A DNA stretch of 64,000 nucleotides from Rhodovulum adriaticum (GCF_004345735.1 NZ_SLXL01000001.1:629876-693875); one strand, 5' to 3'; positions 27,691 through 43,121 are shown, counted from the stretch's first letter. Notes: generated by a model not told the origin, from the sequence alone. Numbers and translations are program-made.

Positions 27691-27708
27691 TGTCAAAGCC
27701 GATTGACA
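27691..27708. promoter_or_regulatory. PpsR/CrtJ box proximal to ppaA
   Basis: Perfect TGT-N12-ACA (TGT 27691-27693, ACA 27706-27708) in the divergent ppaA-bchF region, 73 bp upstream of the ppaA start. It suggests autoregulation of the ppaA-ppsR-bchG-bchP-idi operon. Confidence 0.85.
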
Positions 27709-27834
27709 CTTCGTTGCCCTCTTGCCCAGAGGAATCGAGTCAGGTCGCCCTAAGCACGTTGTATTCCGTGACTTTTATGGACGACCCGCGCATAGGCGGA
27801 CCCCTCTTTCCGTATCGAGTGTAAACTTAAAGAG

Positions 27835-27852
27835 TGTAAATTACAATTGACA
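27835..27852. promoter_or_regulatory. PpsR/CrtJ box proximal to bchF
   Basis: Perfect TGT-N12-ACA (TGT 27835-27837, ACA 27850-27852), 57 bp before the bchF start. The same TGT also begins an 11-bp palindrome TGTAAATTACA (27835-27845), and a further TGTAAA lies 15 bp upstream, giving an unusual stack of half-sites. The two boxes of this region are 144 bp apart, unlike the 26-bp spacing of the other pairs, so looping or independent control is likely. Confidence 0.85.
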
Positions 27853-27908
27853 CTTTCGGCGGCAGAGGGCTAACGTGACGCAGCCACCGCTTGCCAGGGA
27901 GTCGGAGG

Positions 27909-35720
<7,812 letters not shown>

Positions 35721-35721
<1 letters not shown>

Positions 35722-36407
35722 TGAGCAGCAGCTACGCCAAGACCCGTGAACGGCTGGAACACTATTTCGGTCGCACCGCCGCCAAGACGTGGGAGCATCT
35801 GACCTCGGATGCGCCGGTGTCGCGGATCCGCCAGACCGTGCGCGAAGGGCGCGATCAGATGCGCGCGCAGATGCTGTCGCGCCTGCCCGAGGATCTGACC
35901 GGCAAGCGCGTGCTGGATGCGGGCTGCGGGGCCGGGCCGATGACCCTGGAACTGGTGCAAAAGGGCGCCGAGGTGGTCGCGGTGGACATTTCCGCCAGCC
36001 TGCTGGACGTGGCCAAGGCCCGGATCCCGGACCGTTATCACCGCCAGATCACATTCGTTGCCGGGGACATGCTGGCCGACGATCTGGGCAAGTTCGACTA
36101 CATCATGGCGATGGACAGCCTGATCCACTACAAGTCCACCGACATCGCCGCCGCGCTGGCAAAGCTGTCGGCGCGAACCCGTGGCAAGGTTGTCTTTACC
36201 GTCGCACCCAAGACCACCTTGTTGACGGTCATGCATGTGACCGGCAAGCTGTTCCCGCGCTCTGACCGCTCACCGCGGATCATTCCGCATTCGGAAAAGA
36301 AGATTGCCAAGGCGCTGAAAAAGGCGGGTGTGAACGGGGCGTTTCGGCCGCTTGGCCGTGTGGCCAAGGGGTTCTACATCAGCCAGGCGATGGAGCTGGA
36401 GCCATGA
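35721..36407 (+). CDS. bchM: Magnesium protoporphyrin IX O-methyltransferase BchM
   Basis: Methylates the C13 propionate of Mg-protoporphyrin IX using SAM, giving the AcsF substrate. The 228-residue protein has SAM motif I VLDAGCGAGPMTLEL beginning at residue 64 and the Mg-protoporphyrin methyltransferase C-terminal region with RSPRIIPHSEKKI. ATG 35721 overlaps the bchL stop by one base; the TTG one codon earlier lies inside that stop context and is not preferred. Confidence 0.95.
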
Positions 36408-37843
36408 TCCTAGGCCCCCGCAAACTGGCCCAGCTCGGCATGCGCTACATGCCGTTCGCAGACGCCGCGACGGAAGAGTTTCCGTTGCACCAGTTGCTGC
36501 GTCTTTCGCTGTTCCAGGTTTCGGTGGGCATGGCGACGGTCATGCTGCTGGGCACGCTGAACCGCGTGATGATCGTGGAAATGGGCATTCCCGCCACGAT
36601 GGTCGCGGTGATGATCGCGCTGCCGGTTCTGACCGCGCCGTTCCGGGCGCTGATGGGGTTCAAGTCCGACAATTACCGATCCGCCATCGGGTGGAAGCGT
36701 ATCCCCTACATGTGGTTCGGGTCGCTCTGGCAGATGGGCGGGCTGGCGGTGATGCCGTTTGCGCTGATCGTGCTGTCGGGCGACCAGACCCTGGGCCCGA
36801 CATGGGCGGGCGAGGCGCTGGCCGCCGCGGCCTTCCTGATGACGGGGCTGGGCATCCACATGACCCAGACGGTGGGGCTGGCGCTGGCCTCGGACCGGGC
36901 GTCGGACGACAACCGACCGCGAGTCGTGGCGCTGTTGTATGTCATGTTCCTGCTGGGGATGGGCGTTTCGGCCGTCGTGATCGGGTTTTTGCTGCGCGAT
37001 TTCAGCCAGATGACCCTGATCCGCGTGGTGCAGGGCGCCGCGGCGATGACGCTGGTGCTGAACCTCGTCGCGCTGTGGAAGCAGGAACCGATGAACCCCA
37101 TGAGCAAGGAAGAGCGGTCCACGCGCCCGCCCAGCTTTGGCGATGCGTGGCACGACTTTGCCAGCGGGGGACGCGCGGGGCGGCTGCTGGCCGTGGTGGC
37201 GCTGGGCACGCTGGCCTTCAACATGCAGGACGTGCTGCTGGAACCCTATGGCGGCGAGGTGCTGGGCCTGTCGGTGGCGGCGACCACCCTGTTGACCGCG
37301 ACCTGGGCGGCGGGTTCGCTGGGCGGTTTCGCCATGGCGGCGCGCTGGCTGGGCCATGGCATGAACCTGTATCGCATGGGCGCGATCGGCATCATGTCGG
37401 GGATCGGCGCCTTTGCGCTGGTGATCCTGGCCGGGCCGTTCCAGTTCGCGCCGATCTTTTACCTTGGCGCCGGGCTGATCGGGTTCGGCGGCGGGTTGTT
37501 TGCCGTGGCGACGCTGACCGCGGCGATGTCCCTGCCGGTGCAGGGCAAGGCGGGCCGTGGCCTGGCGCTGGGCGCCTGGGGCGCGGCACAGGCAACGGCG
37601 GCGGGCCTGTCCGTCGCCATCGGCGGCACGGTCCGGGACGTGGTGAATCACCTCGCGCTGTCGGGCACGTTCGGCAAGGGGCTGGAAACGGCCACCACCG
37701 GATACGCGGCGGTCTACCACATTGAGATCGTGCTTCTGTTCGTGACACTCATTGTCTTGGGGCCGCTTGTGCGGTCGTCGGACATCAACCATCCCAACAG
37801 GGATTCCTCGGCCAAGATCGGGCTGGCCGACTTCCCAACCTGA
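36404..37843 (+). CDS. lhaA: LH1 assembly protein LhaA (BCD-family transporter)
   Basis: Polytopic membrane protein needed for LH1 assembly, probably handing bacteriochlorophyll to the antenna polypeptides. The 479 residues contain about 12 helices and the family signature TLNRVMIVEMGIPATMVA near residues 45-65, then FKSDNYRSAIGWKRIPYMW. It lies between bchM and puhA, the invariant position of lhaA (F1696). It is a paralogue of the transporter at 23091-24380. It overlaps bchM by 4 bp. Confidence 0.94.
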   Translation: MILGPRKLAQLGMRYMPFADAATEEFPLHQLLRLSLFQVSVGMATVMLLGTLNRVMIVEMGIPATMVAVMIALPVLTAPFRALMGFKSDNYRSAIGWKRIPYMWFGSLWQMGGLAVMPFALIVLSGDQTLGPTWAGEALAAAAFLMTGLGIHMTQTVGLALASDRASDDNRPRVVALLYVMFLLGMGVSAVVIGFLLRDFSQMTLIRVVQGAAAMTLVLNLVALWKQEPMNPMSKEERSTRPPSFGDAWHDFASGGRAGRLLAVVALGTLAFNMQDVLLEPYGGEVLGLSVAATTLLTATWAAGSLGGFAMAARWLGHGMNLYRMGAIGIMSGIGAFALVILAGPFQFAPIFYLGAGLIGFGGGLFAVATLTAAMSLPVQGKAGRGLALGAWGAAQATAAGLSVAIGGTVRDVVNHLALSGTFGKGLETATTGYAAVYHIEIVLLFVTLIVLGPLVRSSDINHPNRDSSAKIGLADFPT

Positions 37844-37861
37844 CCCGGAGGACCGAAACCC

Positions 37862-38644
37862 ATGGTCAATGCATTCTTTGGAAACTTCGATCTGGCCGCT
37901 CTGGCGATCTGGTCGTTCTGGCTGTTCTTCGCTGGCCTGATCTTCTATCTCCAGCGCGCGAACATGCACGAGGGCTTCCCCCTCGAAGACGAAGCGGGCA
38001 ATCCTGCCCCCAACCAGGGCATGTTCTGGCTGCCGGAACCCAAGACCTACAAGCTGCCGCATGGCCAGGGCGACAAGACCGTCCCCGACATGCAGACCGA
38101 CCCGCGCAATGCCGATCTGGCGCTGAAAAAGACCACGCCGAACAACGGCTACCCGCTGGAACCCACCGGCGACCCGATGCTGGATGGCGTTGGCCCGGCG
38201 GCCTGGTGCGCCCGCAAGGACGAACCGGAACTGGACGGCAAGGGCCATCCCAAGATCCAGCCGATGGCGGCGCTGAGCACCTTCAAGGTGTCGGCCGGCC
38301 GTGACCCGCGCGGCATGGATGTCGTTGCCGGCGACGGCGCGGTGGTCGGCAAGGTCGTCGACATGTGGGTGGACGAGCCAGAGCAGGTCGTTCGCTACCT
38401 TGAGATCGAGCTGAACGGCGAATACGGCAGCGGCCGTCGCCTGCTGCCGATGCAGGTCGCCCGCCTGGGCTGGCTGAAGCCGGTGGTCCATGTCCACTCG
38501 ATCTACGGCAAGCACTTCGCCAACGTGCCGACGATCAAGTCGACCAAGCAGATCACCAAGCTCGAAGAAGAGAAGGTCTGCGCCTACTACGCCGGCGGCA
38601 AGCTGTACGCCGATGTCGAGGAGCGGCTGGAACCGCAACTCTGA
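37862..38644 (+). CDS. puhA: Photosynthetic reaction centre H subunit PuhA
   Basis: Reaction-centre subunit with one N-terminal membrane helix (about 11-31, LAALAIWSFWLFFAGLIFYL) and a large cytoplasmic PRC-barrel domain that shields the quinone sites. The 260 residues include YLQRANMHEGFPLEDE and the barrel segment DMWVDEPEQVVRYLEIEL. CGGAGG precedes the ATG, 18 bp after lhaA. Confidence 0.97.
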   Translation: MVNAFFGNFDLAALAIWSFWLFFAGLIFYLQRANMHEGFPLEDEAGNPAPNQGMFWLPEPKTYKLPHGQGDKTVPDMQTDPRNADLALKKTTPNNGYPLEPTGDPMLDGVGPAAWCARKDEPELDGKGHPKIQPMAALSTFKVSAGRDPRGMDVVAGDGAVVGKVVDMWVDEPEQVVRYLEIELNGEYGSGRRLLPMQVARLGWLKPVVHVHSIYGKHFANVPTIKSTKQITKLEEEKVCAYYAGGKLYADVEERLEPQL

Positions 38645-38665
38645 TCTGCCCAAGGACGCGCGCAC

Positions 38666-39298
38666 ATGTCGCACGACGATTTCGAGATCGAGCCGATCAA
38701 GGGGCTGCCCGCACAACTGCCAGAGGGTGAGGAAATCCTCTGGCAGGGGTCGCCGAACTGGTGGGCCCTGGCCCGTGAAAGCCTGTGGCTGGACTGGGTC
38801 GCATTGTATTTCGTCGCGCTGTTCGTGTGGCGCACTTTGGCTGCCGCCGGGGATATGCCCTTGGCACAGGCGGCGGCCGGGGCGACGTTTTTCCTGGTCA
38901 TGGGGGCCGTGGTGTGTCTGTTGCTGATCGCCATGGCCCTCGCCAACGCAAAGGCGTCCGTCTACACCGTTACAACCCGGCGCGTCGCCATGCGGATCGG
39001 CGCGGCGGTCACGATCAATCTCAGCCTGCCCTATACGCGGATCGGCAATGCGAACCTGCATCTGCGCAAGTCGGGGATCGGCAGCATCGCGTTCGAGATG
39101 ATCGGAAACCACAAGATTTCGTACATCCTGTGCTGGCCACATGTCCGCCCCTGGCGGATCAGCCGCACGGAACCCGCGCTGCGCTGCATCCCTGACGCGG
39201 CGAAAGTCGCCAAGATCATCACCGAGGCGGCCGAAACGCGGGTTGCCGAACCGAAACTGACCCGCGTCACCGACGACGACCCGTTGGCGGCGGAGTAA
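38666..39298 (+). CDS. puhB: Photosynthetic complex assembly protein PuhB
   Basis: Reaction-centre assembly factor of 210 residues, homologous to R. capsulatus orf214. A soluble N-terminus (IKGLPAQLPEGEEILWQGSP) precedes about three membrane segments (residues 44-62, 68-88 region) and a PH-like domain with YTVTTRRVAMRIG, a typical bPH arrangement. It follows puhA by 21 bp and is separated from puhC by 3 bp. Confidence 0.92.
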   Translation: MSHDDFEIEPIKGLPAQLPEGEEILWQGSPNWWALARESLWLDWVALYFVALFVWRTLAAAGDMPLAQAAAGATFFLVMGAVVCLLLIAMALANAKASVYTVTTRRVAMRIGAAVTINLSLPYTRIGNANLHLRKSGIGSIAFEMIGNHKISYILCWPHVRPWRISRTEPALRCIPDAAKVAKIITEAAETRVAEPKLTRVTDDDPLAAE

Positions 39299-39301
39299 GC
39301 C

Positions 39302-39781
39302 ATGTCTGACAAGAACTCGAAGAAACGCCCTCAGACCGAGGACGAAAAGGTTCCGTCGATCCTGCTGAAAGGCATGTTCGGCGTCGCCCTGTTCAGCCTT
39401 TTGATCGTGACCTATGCCGTTGTCACCGACAAACCCAAGGCCGCGATGCCGGATCTGGACGCGCCGATCGCCCAGGAACGGGAAATCGTGCTGGTGGGCA
39501 GCATGACGGGCGCGGCCACGGTCTATGACACCGAGGGCAACGTGATCCACGAATACGCCGCCGACGAAGGAGGATTCGTCGCCGGCATCTGGCGGGTGCT
39601 GCAACGCGAGCGCGGCAAGATCGATGCGCCGATGGACGCGCCCGTGCGACTGGTCCGCTACGAAAGCGGGCGGCTTTCTCTGTTCGACGACCTGACCGGT
39701 TGGCGGGCAGAGCTTGTCGGTTTTGGGGCCGACAACACCGCAGCATTCGCGCTGCTGCTGGACAAGGAGGAGGCGCAATGA
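39302..39781 (+). CDS. puhC: Photosynthetic complex assembly protein PuhC
   Basis: Membrane-anchored RC-LH1 assembly protein of 159 residues. It has a basic N-terminus, one helix (about 22-42) and a C-terminal periplasmic domain (DTEGNVIHEYAADEGGFVAGIWRVLQRERG) characteristic of the family. The stop sits in an ATGA that could restart translation in another frame. Confidence 0.91.
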   Translation: MSDKNSKKRPQTEDEKVPSILLKGMFGVALFSLLIVTYAVVTDKPKAAMPDLDAPIAQEREIVLVGSMTGAATVYDTEGNVIHEYAADEGGFVAGIWRVLQRERGKIDAPMDAPVRLVRYESGRLSLFDDLTGWRAELVGFGADNTAAFALLLDKEEAQ

Positions 39782-39814
39782 CCTCTCTCCTCATAAAAAA
39801 ACGGGAACCGAAAG

Positions 39815-40111
39815 ATGGGAATTTTCACCAGGGAAAAGGAGACGGCACCCTGCACGGTTGAAGTCTCTCACAAGTTCGAAAGCCTGCACGCGCATGTGCG
39901 GTTCAACAACGGGGCCGTCGTCCATCCGGGCGACGAAGTGCTGGTCCACGGCCCCGAGATCATGGCCCCCTATGGCGAGGTCGTGACCGAGGACCGGGTT
40001 GCAACGATCACGCGGGCCAGCGGCCTGGGGCGGTTGTGGACCCGGCTGACCGGCGATCTGGAATTCATGGAACTGTGCGAATTCTCCTTCTCGGGGGAGG
40101 CGACGCTATGA
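39815..40111 (+). CDS. Small conserved protein of the puh operon between puhC and acsF
   Basis: A 98-residue protein of unknown function. There is no signal peptide or membrane helix; it contains VEVSHKFESLHAHVRFNNGA, a glycine-proline turn GAVVHPGDEVLVHGPEIMAP and one internal cysteine near each end. Its stop overlaps the acsF ATG by 4 bp, so the two are translationally coupled. Similar small ORFs sit between puhC and acsF in Rhodobacter relatives; from memory I cannot name a function. A role with the cyclase is a reasonable guess from coupling alone. Confidence 0.8.
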   Translation: MGIFTREKETAPCTVEVSHKFESLHAHVRFNNGAVVHPGDEVLVHGPEIMAPYGEVVTEDRVATITRASGLGRLWTRLTGDLEFMELCEFSFSGEATL

Positions 40112-41229
40112 ACATGAATGCCCACACCGCCGATGCCACCACCGTCGAAGAGGGGCTGGCCATCCAGGAACAACAGGCCGTTCTGGACAGCGAATCCGCA
40201 ACCGCTGTGGCGATGCAGGACACGCTGCTGACCCCGCGCTTCTACACCACCGATTTCGAGGAACTGGACGCGATCGACGTGACCCCGGTCCGCGCCGACT
40301 GGGACCACCTGATCGCCGAGATGCGCACCGATCCCAACAAGGGTCATTTCAAGAAGGATGACACCTGGGATCACGTCGATTGGGACGCGATGGAGCCTGA
40401 GCTGAAAAAGGAATTCATCGACTTCCTCATCAGCTCTTGCACGGCAGAGTTTTCGGGCTGTGTCCTGTACAAGGAAATGAAACGGCGCGGCCACAACAAG
40501 GATGTGACCGAACTGTTCCAGCTGATGGCGCGGGACGAGGCCCGGCATGCGGGCTTCATCAACGATGCGCTGCGCGAGGCGGGCATTGCGGTCAACCTGG
40601 GCTTTCTGACGCAGGCCAAGAAATACACCTATTTCCGGCCCAAGTTCATCTACTACGCCACCTATCTGAGCGAAAAGATCGGCTATGCCCGCTACATCAC
40701 GATCTATCGCCACCTGGAGGCCAACCCCGACAAGCGGTTTCACCCGATTTTCAAGTGGTTCGAGGAGTGGTGCAACGACGAGTTCCGCCACGGAGAGGCC
40801 TTTGCCCTGCTGATGAAGACCGACCCCAGGCTGACCGCTGGCGTCAATGTGTGGTGGATCAAGTTCTTCCTCACGGCGGTGTTTGCCACGATGCACGTGC
40901 GCGACCACCAACGCCCGGCCTTCCACGACGCGTTGGGAGTTGATACCGATTGGTATGGGCAAGAGGTGTTCCGCAAGACGTCGGATCTGTCGAAACAGAT
41001 CTTTCCGATCACGCTGGACATCGACCACCCACGCTGGAGCAAGGGGCTGAACATGCTGCAACGGGCAAGCGCCCAGGTCGATGCGGGCAAACGCAAGGGC
41101 GGGATCGGCGGCAAGCTGACCGAATGGACGGGCGCCGCCAAGGCCGCCCTGGCCTTTGCCGCGCTCTATACGATCCCGGCCAAGCGCCACCAGGTGCCGG
41201 CCTCTACCCGGCTGGAGCCTGCGTATTGA
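40108..41229 (+). CDS. acsF: Mg-protoporphyrin IX monomethyl ester oxidative cyclase AcsF
   Basis: Oxygen-dependent formation of the fifth (E) ring of bacteriochlorophyll. The 373-residue soluble-type diiron protein has ligand motifs AEFSGC (113-118), DEARHAGF (143-150) and DEFRHGE (224-230). ATG 40108 is chosen because it overlaps the preceding stop (ATGA) and starts MNMNAHTADATTVEEGL; an upstream in-frame start lies within the small gene. No anaerobic cyclase gene (bchE) is present in this window. Confidence 0.96.
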   Translation: MNMNAHTADATTVEEGLAIQEQQAVLDSESATAVAMQDTLLTPRFYTTDFEELDAIDVTPVRADWDHLIAEMRTDPNKGHFKKDDTWDHVDWDAMEPELKKEFIDFLISSCTAEFSGCVLYKEMKRRGHNKDVTELFQLMARDEARHAGFINDALREAGIAVNLGFLTQAKKYTYFRPKFIYYATYLSEKIGYARYITIYRHLEANPDKRFHPIFKWFEEWCNDEFRHGEAFALLMKTDPRLTAGVNVWWIKFFLTAVFATMHVRDHQRPAFHDALGVDTDWYGQEVFRKTSDLSKQIFPITLDIDHPRWSKGLNMLQRASAQVDAGKRKGGIGGKLTEWTGAAKAALAFAALYTIPAKRHQVPASTRLEPAY

Positions 41230-42056
41230 TCGCGTCGGCCTGGTTCGCGGCGCTGGCGGCGCTGTTCATCTGGTGGTTTTCCACCGGCGCCATCCTGTAT
41301 GTCGTGCGCCGGGCCGAACGTCGGGGCCGCATCGGCCATCTGCAGGCGACGATCATGGCCCTGCCCCTGATGGGGGGCGGGATCTGGCTGTTCGAGATCG
41401 GGCGCCATTTTGAAACCGTGGGCGCGACCTATTTGTCCTTTTTCGCGGCGATCCTGATCTGGGGCTGGGTCGAGCTGGCCTTTCTGACCGGGGTCATCAC
41501 CGGCCCCAACACCAGCCATTGCCATGGCCAGGCGAAGGGCTGGGAACGCTTCATGCGGGCCTATGGCACGATCGCCTATCACGAAATCCTGCTGGTCGGC
41601 ATTCTGCTGGTGATGCTGATGACCAGCCAGCACGCGCCTAATCCCGTTGGGCTGTGGACCTTTATCGTGCTGTTCTTTGCGCGCATCTCGGCCAAGCTGA
41701 ACCTGTTTTTGGGCGTGCCCAAGATCAATGTCGAGTTTCTGCCGACGCCGCTGGTGCACCTGCCCAGCCATTTCCGCATCGCCAAGATGAACTGGCTGTT
41801 CCCCTTTTCGATCTCGGCGCTGACCTTTGCCGCGGCCTGCTGGATGGAACGGCTGTTCGCGGCAGAGGCGGCCCACCAAACGGTGGGCTTTGCCCTGCTG
41901 GCCGCGCTGACGGCGCTGGCCCTGCTGGAACACTGGCTGATGGTGCTGCCCCTGCCGGACGAGCGTTTGTGGCGCTGGATGCTGCCCGCCCCGAAAGAGG
42001 ATCGCGCGGCCAAGCCCGGCACCGCCACCCCGCGCAAGCGTTTGGGCGAGTTCTGA
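41226..42056 (+). CDS. puhE: Photosynthesis-cluster membrane protein PuhE (TTG start)
   Basis: A 276-residue polytopic membrane protein (about seven helices), homologous to R. capsulatus orf274, a modulator of bacteriochlorophyll production and photosystem assembly. The start must be TTG at 41226, inside the acsF stop (TTGA): the preceding codons belong to the other frame of acsF and no ATG or GTG is suitably placed. Conserved segments include FLPTPLVHLPSHF and ITGPNTSHCHGQAKGW. It is the last gene of the bchF-puhE run. Confidence 0.9.
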   Translation: MIASAWFAALAALFIWWFSTGAILYVVRRAERRGRIGHLQATIMALPLMGGGIWLFEIGRHFETVGATYLSFFAAILIWGWVELAFLTGVITGPNTSHCHGQAKGWERFMRAYGTIAYHEILLVGILLVMLMTSQHAPNPVGLWTFIVLFFARISAKLNLFLGVPKINVEFLPTPLVHLPSHFRIAKMNWLFPFSISALTFAAACWMERLFAAEAAHQTVGFALLAALTALALLEHWLMVLPLPDERLWRWMLPAPKEDRAAKPGTATPRKRLGEF

Positions 42057-42156
42057 GCAGCCTTTCCCCCCAAGCTTGTTGCACCTTTTAATCATTTGAC
42101 GTTCCGGGCACTGCACGCCATGGTATGCCCGGTTCAATCTAGTCAGGGAGAGACTG

Positions 42157-42597
42157 ATGAAAGTGAAATTGGCTCTGGCTGCCGCCGCTGCCATGTCCGC
42201 TGGCCCCGCGCTTGCCGTTGACGTGTCCGGCGACGCAGCCGCCGGTGAAAAGGCGTTCCGCCAGTGCATCACCTGCCACGTCGTCGTCGATGACAGCGGC
42301 GAAACGCTGGCGGGCCGCAACGCCAAGGTGGGGCCGAACCTGTACAAGGTGCCGGGCCGCCACGCCGGGCAGATCGAGGGTTTCCGCTATTCGGACTCCA
42401 TGTCGCAGGCCGGTGAGAATGGTCTGGTCTGGGTCGAGGAAGAGTTCGTGAAATACGTTCAGGACCCGACCGGCTACCTGCGGGAGTACCTGGGCGACTC
42501 CAAGGCCCGCGGCGCGATGACCCACAAGGTTCGTAAGGAAGACGAGGCGGTCGATATTTACGCCTACCTTGCCAGCCTGGGCGTGCACGAAGAATAA
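42157..42597 (+). CDS. cycA: Periplasmic cytochrome c2-type electron carrier
   Basis: Soluble monohaem cytochrome of 146 residues, probably shuttling electrons from bc1 to PufC or the reaction centre. The signal peptide MKVKLALAAAAAMSAGPALA is cleaved after ALA. The haem site is CITCH (37-41), and the distal ligand is probably Met121 in GAMTHK. The c2-type loop GPNLYKVPGRHAGQIEGFRY is present. GGGAGAG precedes the ATG. The 100-bp upstream region has a TTGACG hexamer (42096-42101) but no convincing -10, so its promoter is uncertain. The assignment to CycA rests on fold and neighbourhood. Confidence 0.87.
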   Translation: MKVKLALAAAAAMSAGPALAVDVSGDAAAGEKAFRQCITCHVVVDDSGETLAGRNAKVGPNLYKVPGRHAGQIEGFRYSDSMSQAGENGLVWVEEEFVKYVQDPTGYLREYLGDSKARGAMTHKVRKEDEAVDIYAYLASLGVHEE

Positions 42598-42616
42598 GAC
42601 TGCGGCATTCCATGCC

Positions 42617-42652
42617 AAAAGGGCCGGTGGCAGCGCGCCACCGGCCCTTTTT
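42617..42652 (+). terminator. Intrinsic terminator after the cytochrome c2 gene
   Basis: GGGCCGGTGGC (42621-42631) pairs with GCCACCGGCCC (42637-42647), flanked by AAAA upstream and TTTTT downstream. It is a strong terminator closing the photosynthesis-related plus-strand block, and the A-rich side could also serve the convergent minus-strand gene at 42675. Confidence 0.88.
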
Positions 42653-42674
42653 CTTTGCTCGGTCGGATGCGGGC

Positions 42675-42878
42675 TCAGTCGAAGGCAGTGCCCGACTTGA
42701 TCCCCAGCCTTTTGAAGATGATCGCAGCGGGGCAAAAGCCGGTCACGGCGCTCTGCATCATGTTCACCCCGATGAAGGCGGTGAAGAGATACCACCAGCC
42801 TGACACCCAGGTGCCAAGCGCCAGCGTCAGTAGGATCATGAACCCGGCAAACATCAGGACGGCGCGGTCAAGGGTCAT
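42675..42878 (-). CDS. DUF2892 (YgaP-like) inner-membrane protein
   Basis: A 67-residue membrane protein with two helices: MTLDRAVLMFAGFMILLTLA, then WWYLFTAFIGVNMMQSAVTG, and the family's FCPAAIIFKRLG motif. ATG 42878 is chosen because GGAG lies 6 bases upstream; an ATG four codons earlier overlaps that ribosome site. DUF2892 proteins are often found with rhodanese and sulfide-detoxification genes. The operator 67 bp upstream fits the persulfide-sensing SqrR/BigR repressors. Confidence 0.82.
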   Translation of the reverse strand: MTLDRAVLMFAGFMILLTLALGTWVSGWWYLFTAFIGVNMMQSAVTGFCPAAIIFKRLGIKSGTAFD

Positions 42879-42944
42879 CGGATACTCCATTGATGAATGG
42901 CATGTTTCCCCCGTGGACCACGGGCGAAACCTCTGGGGCCGATG

Positions 42945-42968
42945 TTACATTCAAGGACATGAATGTAA
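42945..42968. promoter_or_regulatory. Putative SqrR/BigR-type operator
   Basis: A perfect 9-bp inverted repeat, TTACATTCA (42945-42953) and TGAATGTAA (42960-42968), contains the ATTC-N8-GAAT core recognised by the sulfide-responsive ArsR-family repressors SqrR and BigR. It is 67 bp upstream of the DUF2892 gene, a family commonly controlled by these repressors, and also upstream of tRNA-Met. The repressor gene is not in this window. Confidence 0.7.
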
Positions 42969-43002
42969 AGTGCCGCGATTGCCCGCCGTGCCGCTTTTCC
43001 CC

Positions 43003-43029
43003 TTGACGCCCCCCGGCGCTTGGCATATC
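43003..43029 (+). promoter_or_regulatory. Probable promoter of tRNA-Met
   Basis: TTGACG (43003-43008) and CATATC (43024-43029), separated by 15 bp, lie 15 bp before the mature tRNA 5' end. The -35 is good and the -10 weak; assignment is by position. Confidence 0.4.
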
Positions 43030-43044
43030 CCGCCACTCGCTTCA

Positions 43045-43121
43045 GGCGGAGTAGCTCAGTAGGTTAGAGCAGCGGAATCATAATCCGCGTGTCGGGGGTT
43101 CAAGTCCCTCCTCCGCTACCA
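43045..43121 (+). tRNA. tRNA-Met (CAT), elongator type
   Basis: A complete 77-nt cloverleaf with encoded CCA. Acceptor stem GGCGGAG pairs with CTCCGCT (first pair G-U), the D arm is GCTCAGTAGGTTAGAGC, the anticodon stem-loop CGGAATCATAATCCG carries CAT, and the T arm is GGGGGTTCAAGTCCCTC. The paired first acceptor position argues against initiator tRNA. An Ile2-type lysidine-modified tRNA cannot be excluded by anticodon alone, but the body matches alphaproteobacterial elongator Met. Confidence 0.95.

Noticed and set aside
42104-42132. CCGGGCA/TGCCCGG inverted repeat upstream of the cytochrome c2 gene as an operator.
   Set aside because: Only 7 bp with a 15-nt spacer in GC-rich DNA, and it matches no regulator I know.
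43045-43121. Initiator tRNA-fMet.
   Set aside because: The first acceptor position is paired (G-U) and the body matches elongator tRNA-Met; initiator tRNAs have a C-A mismatch there.
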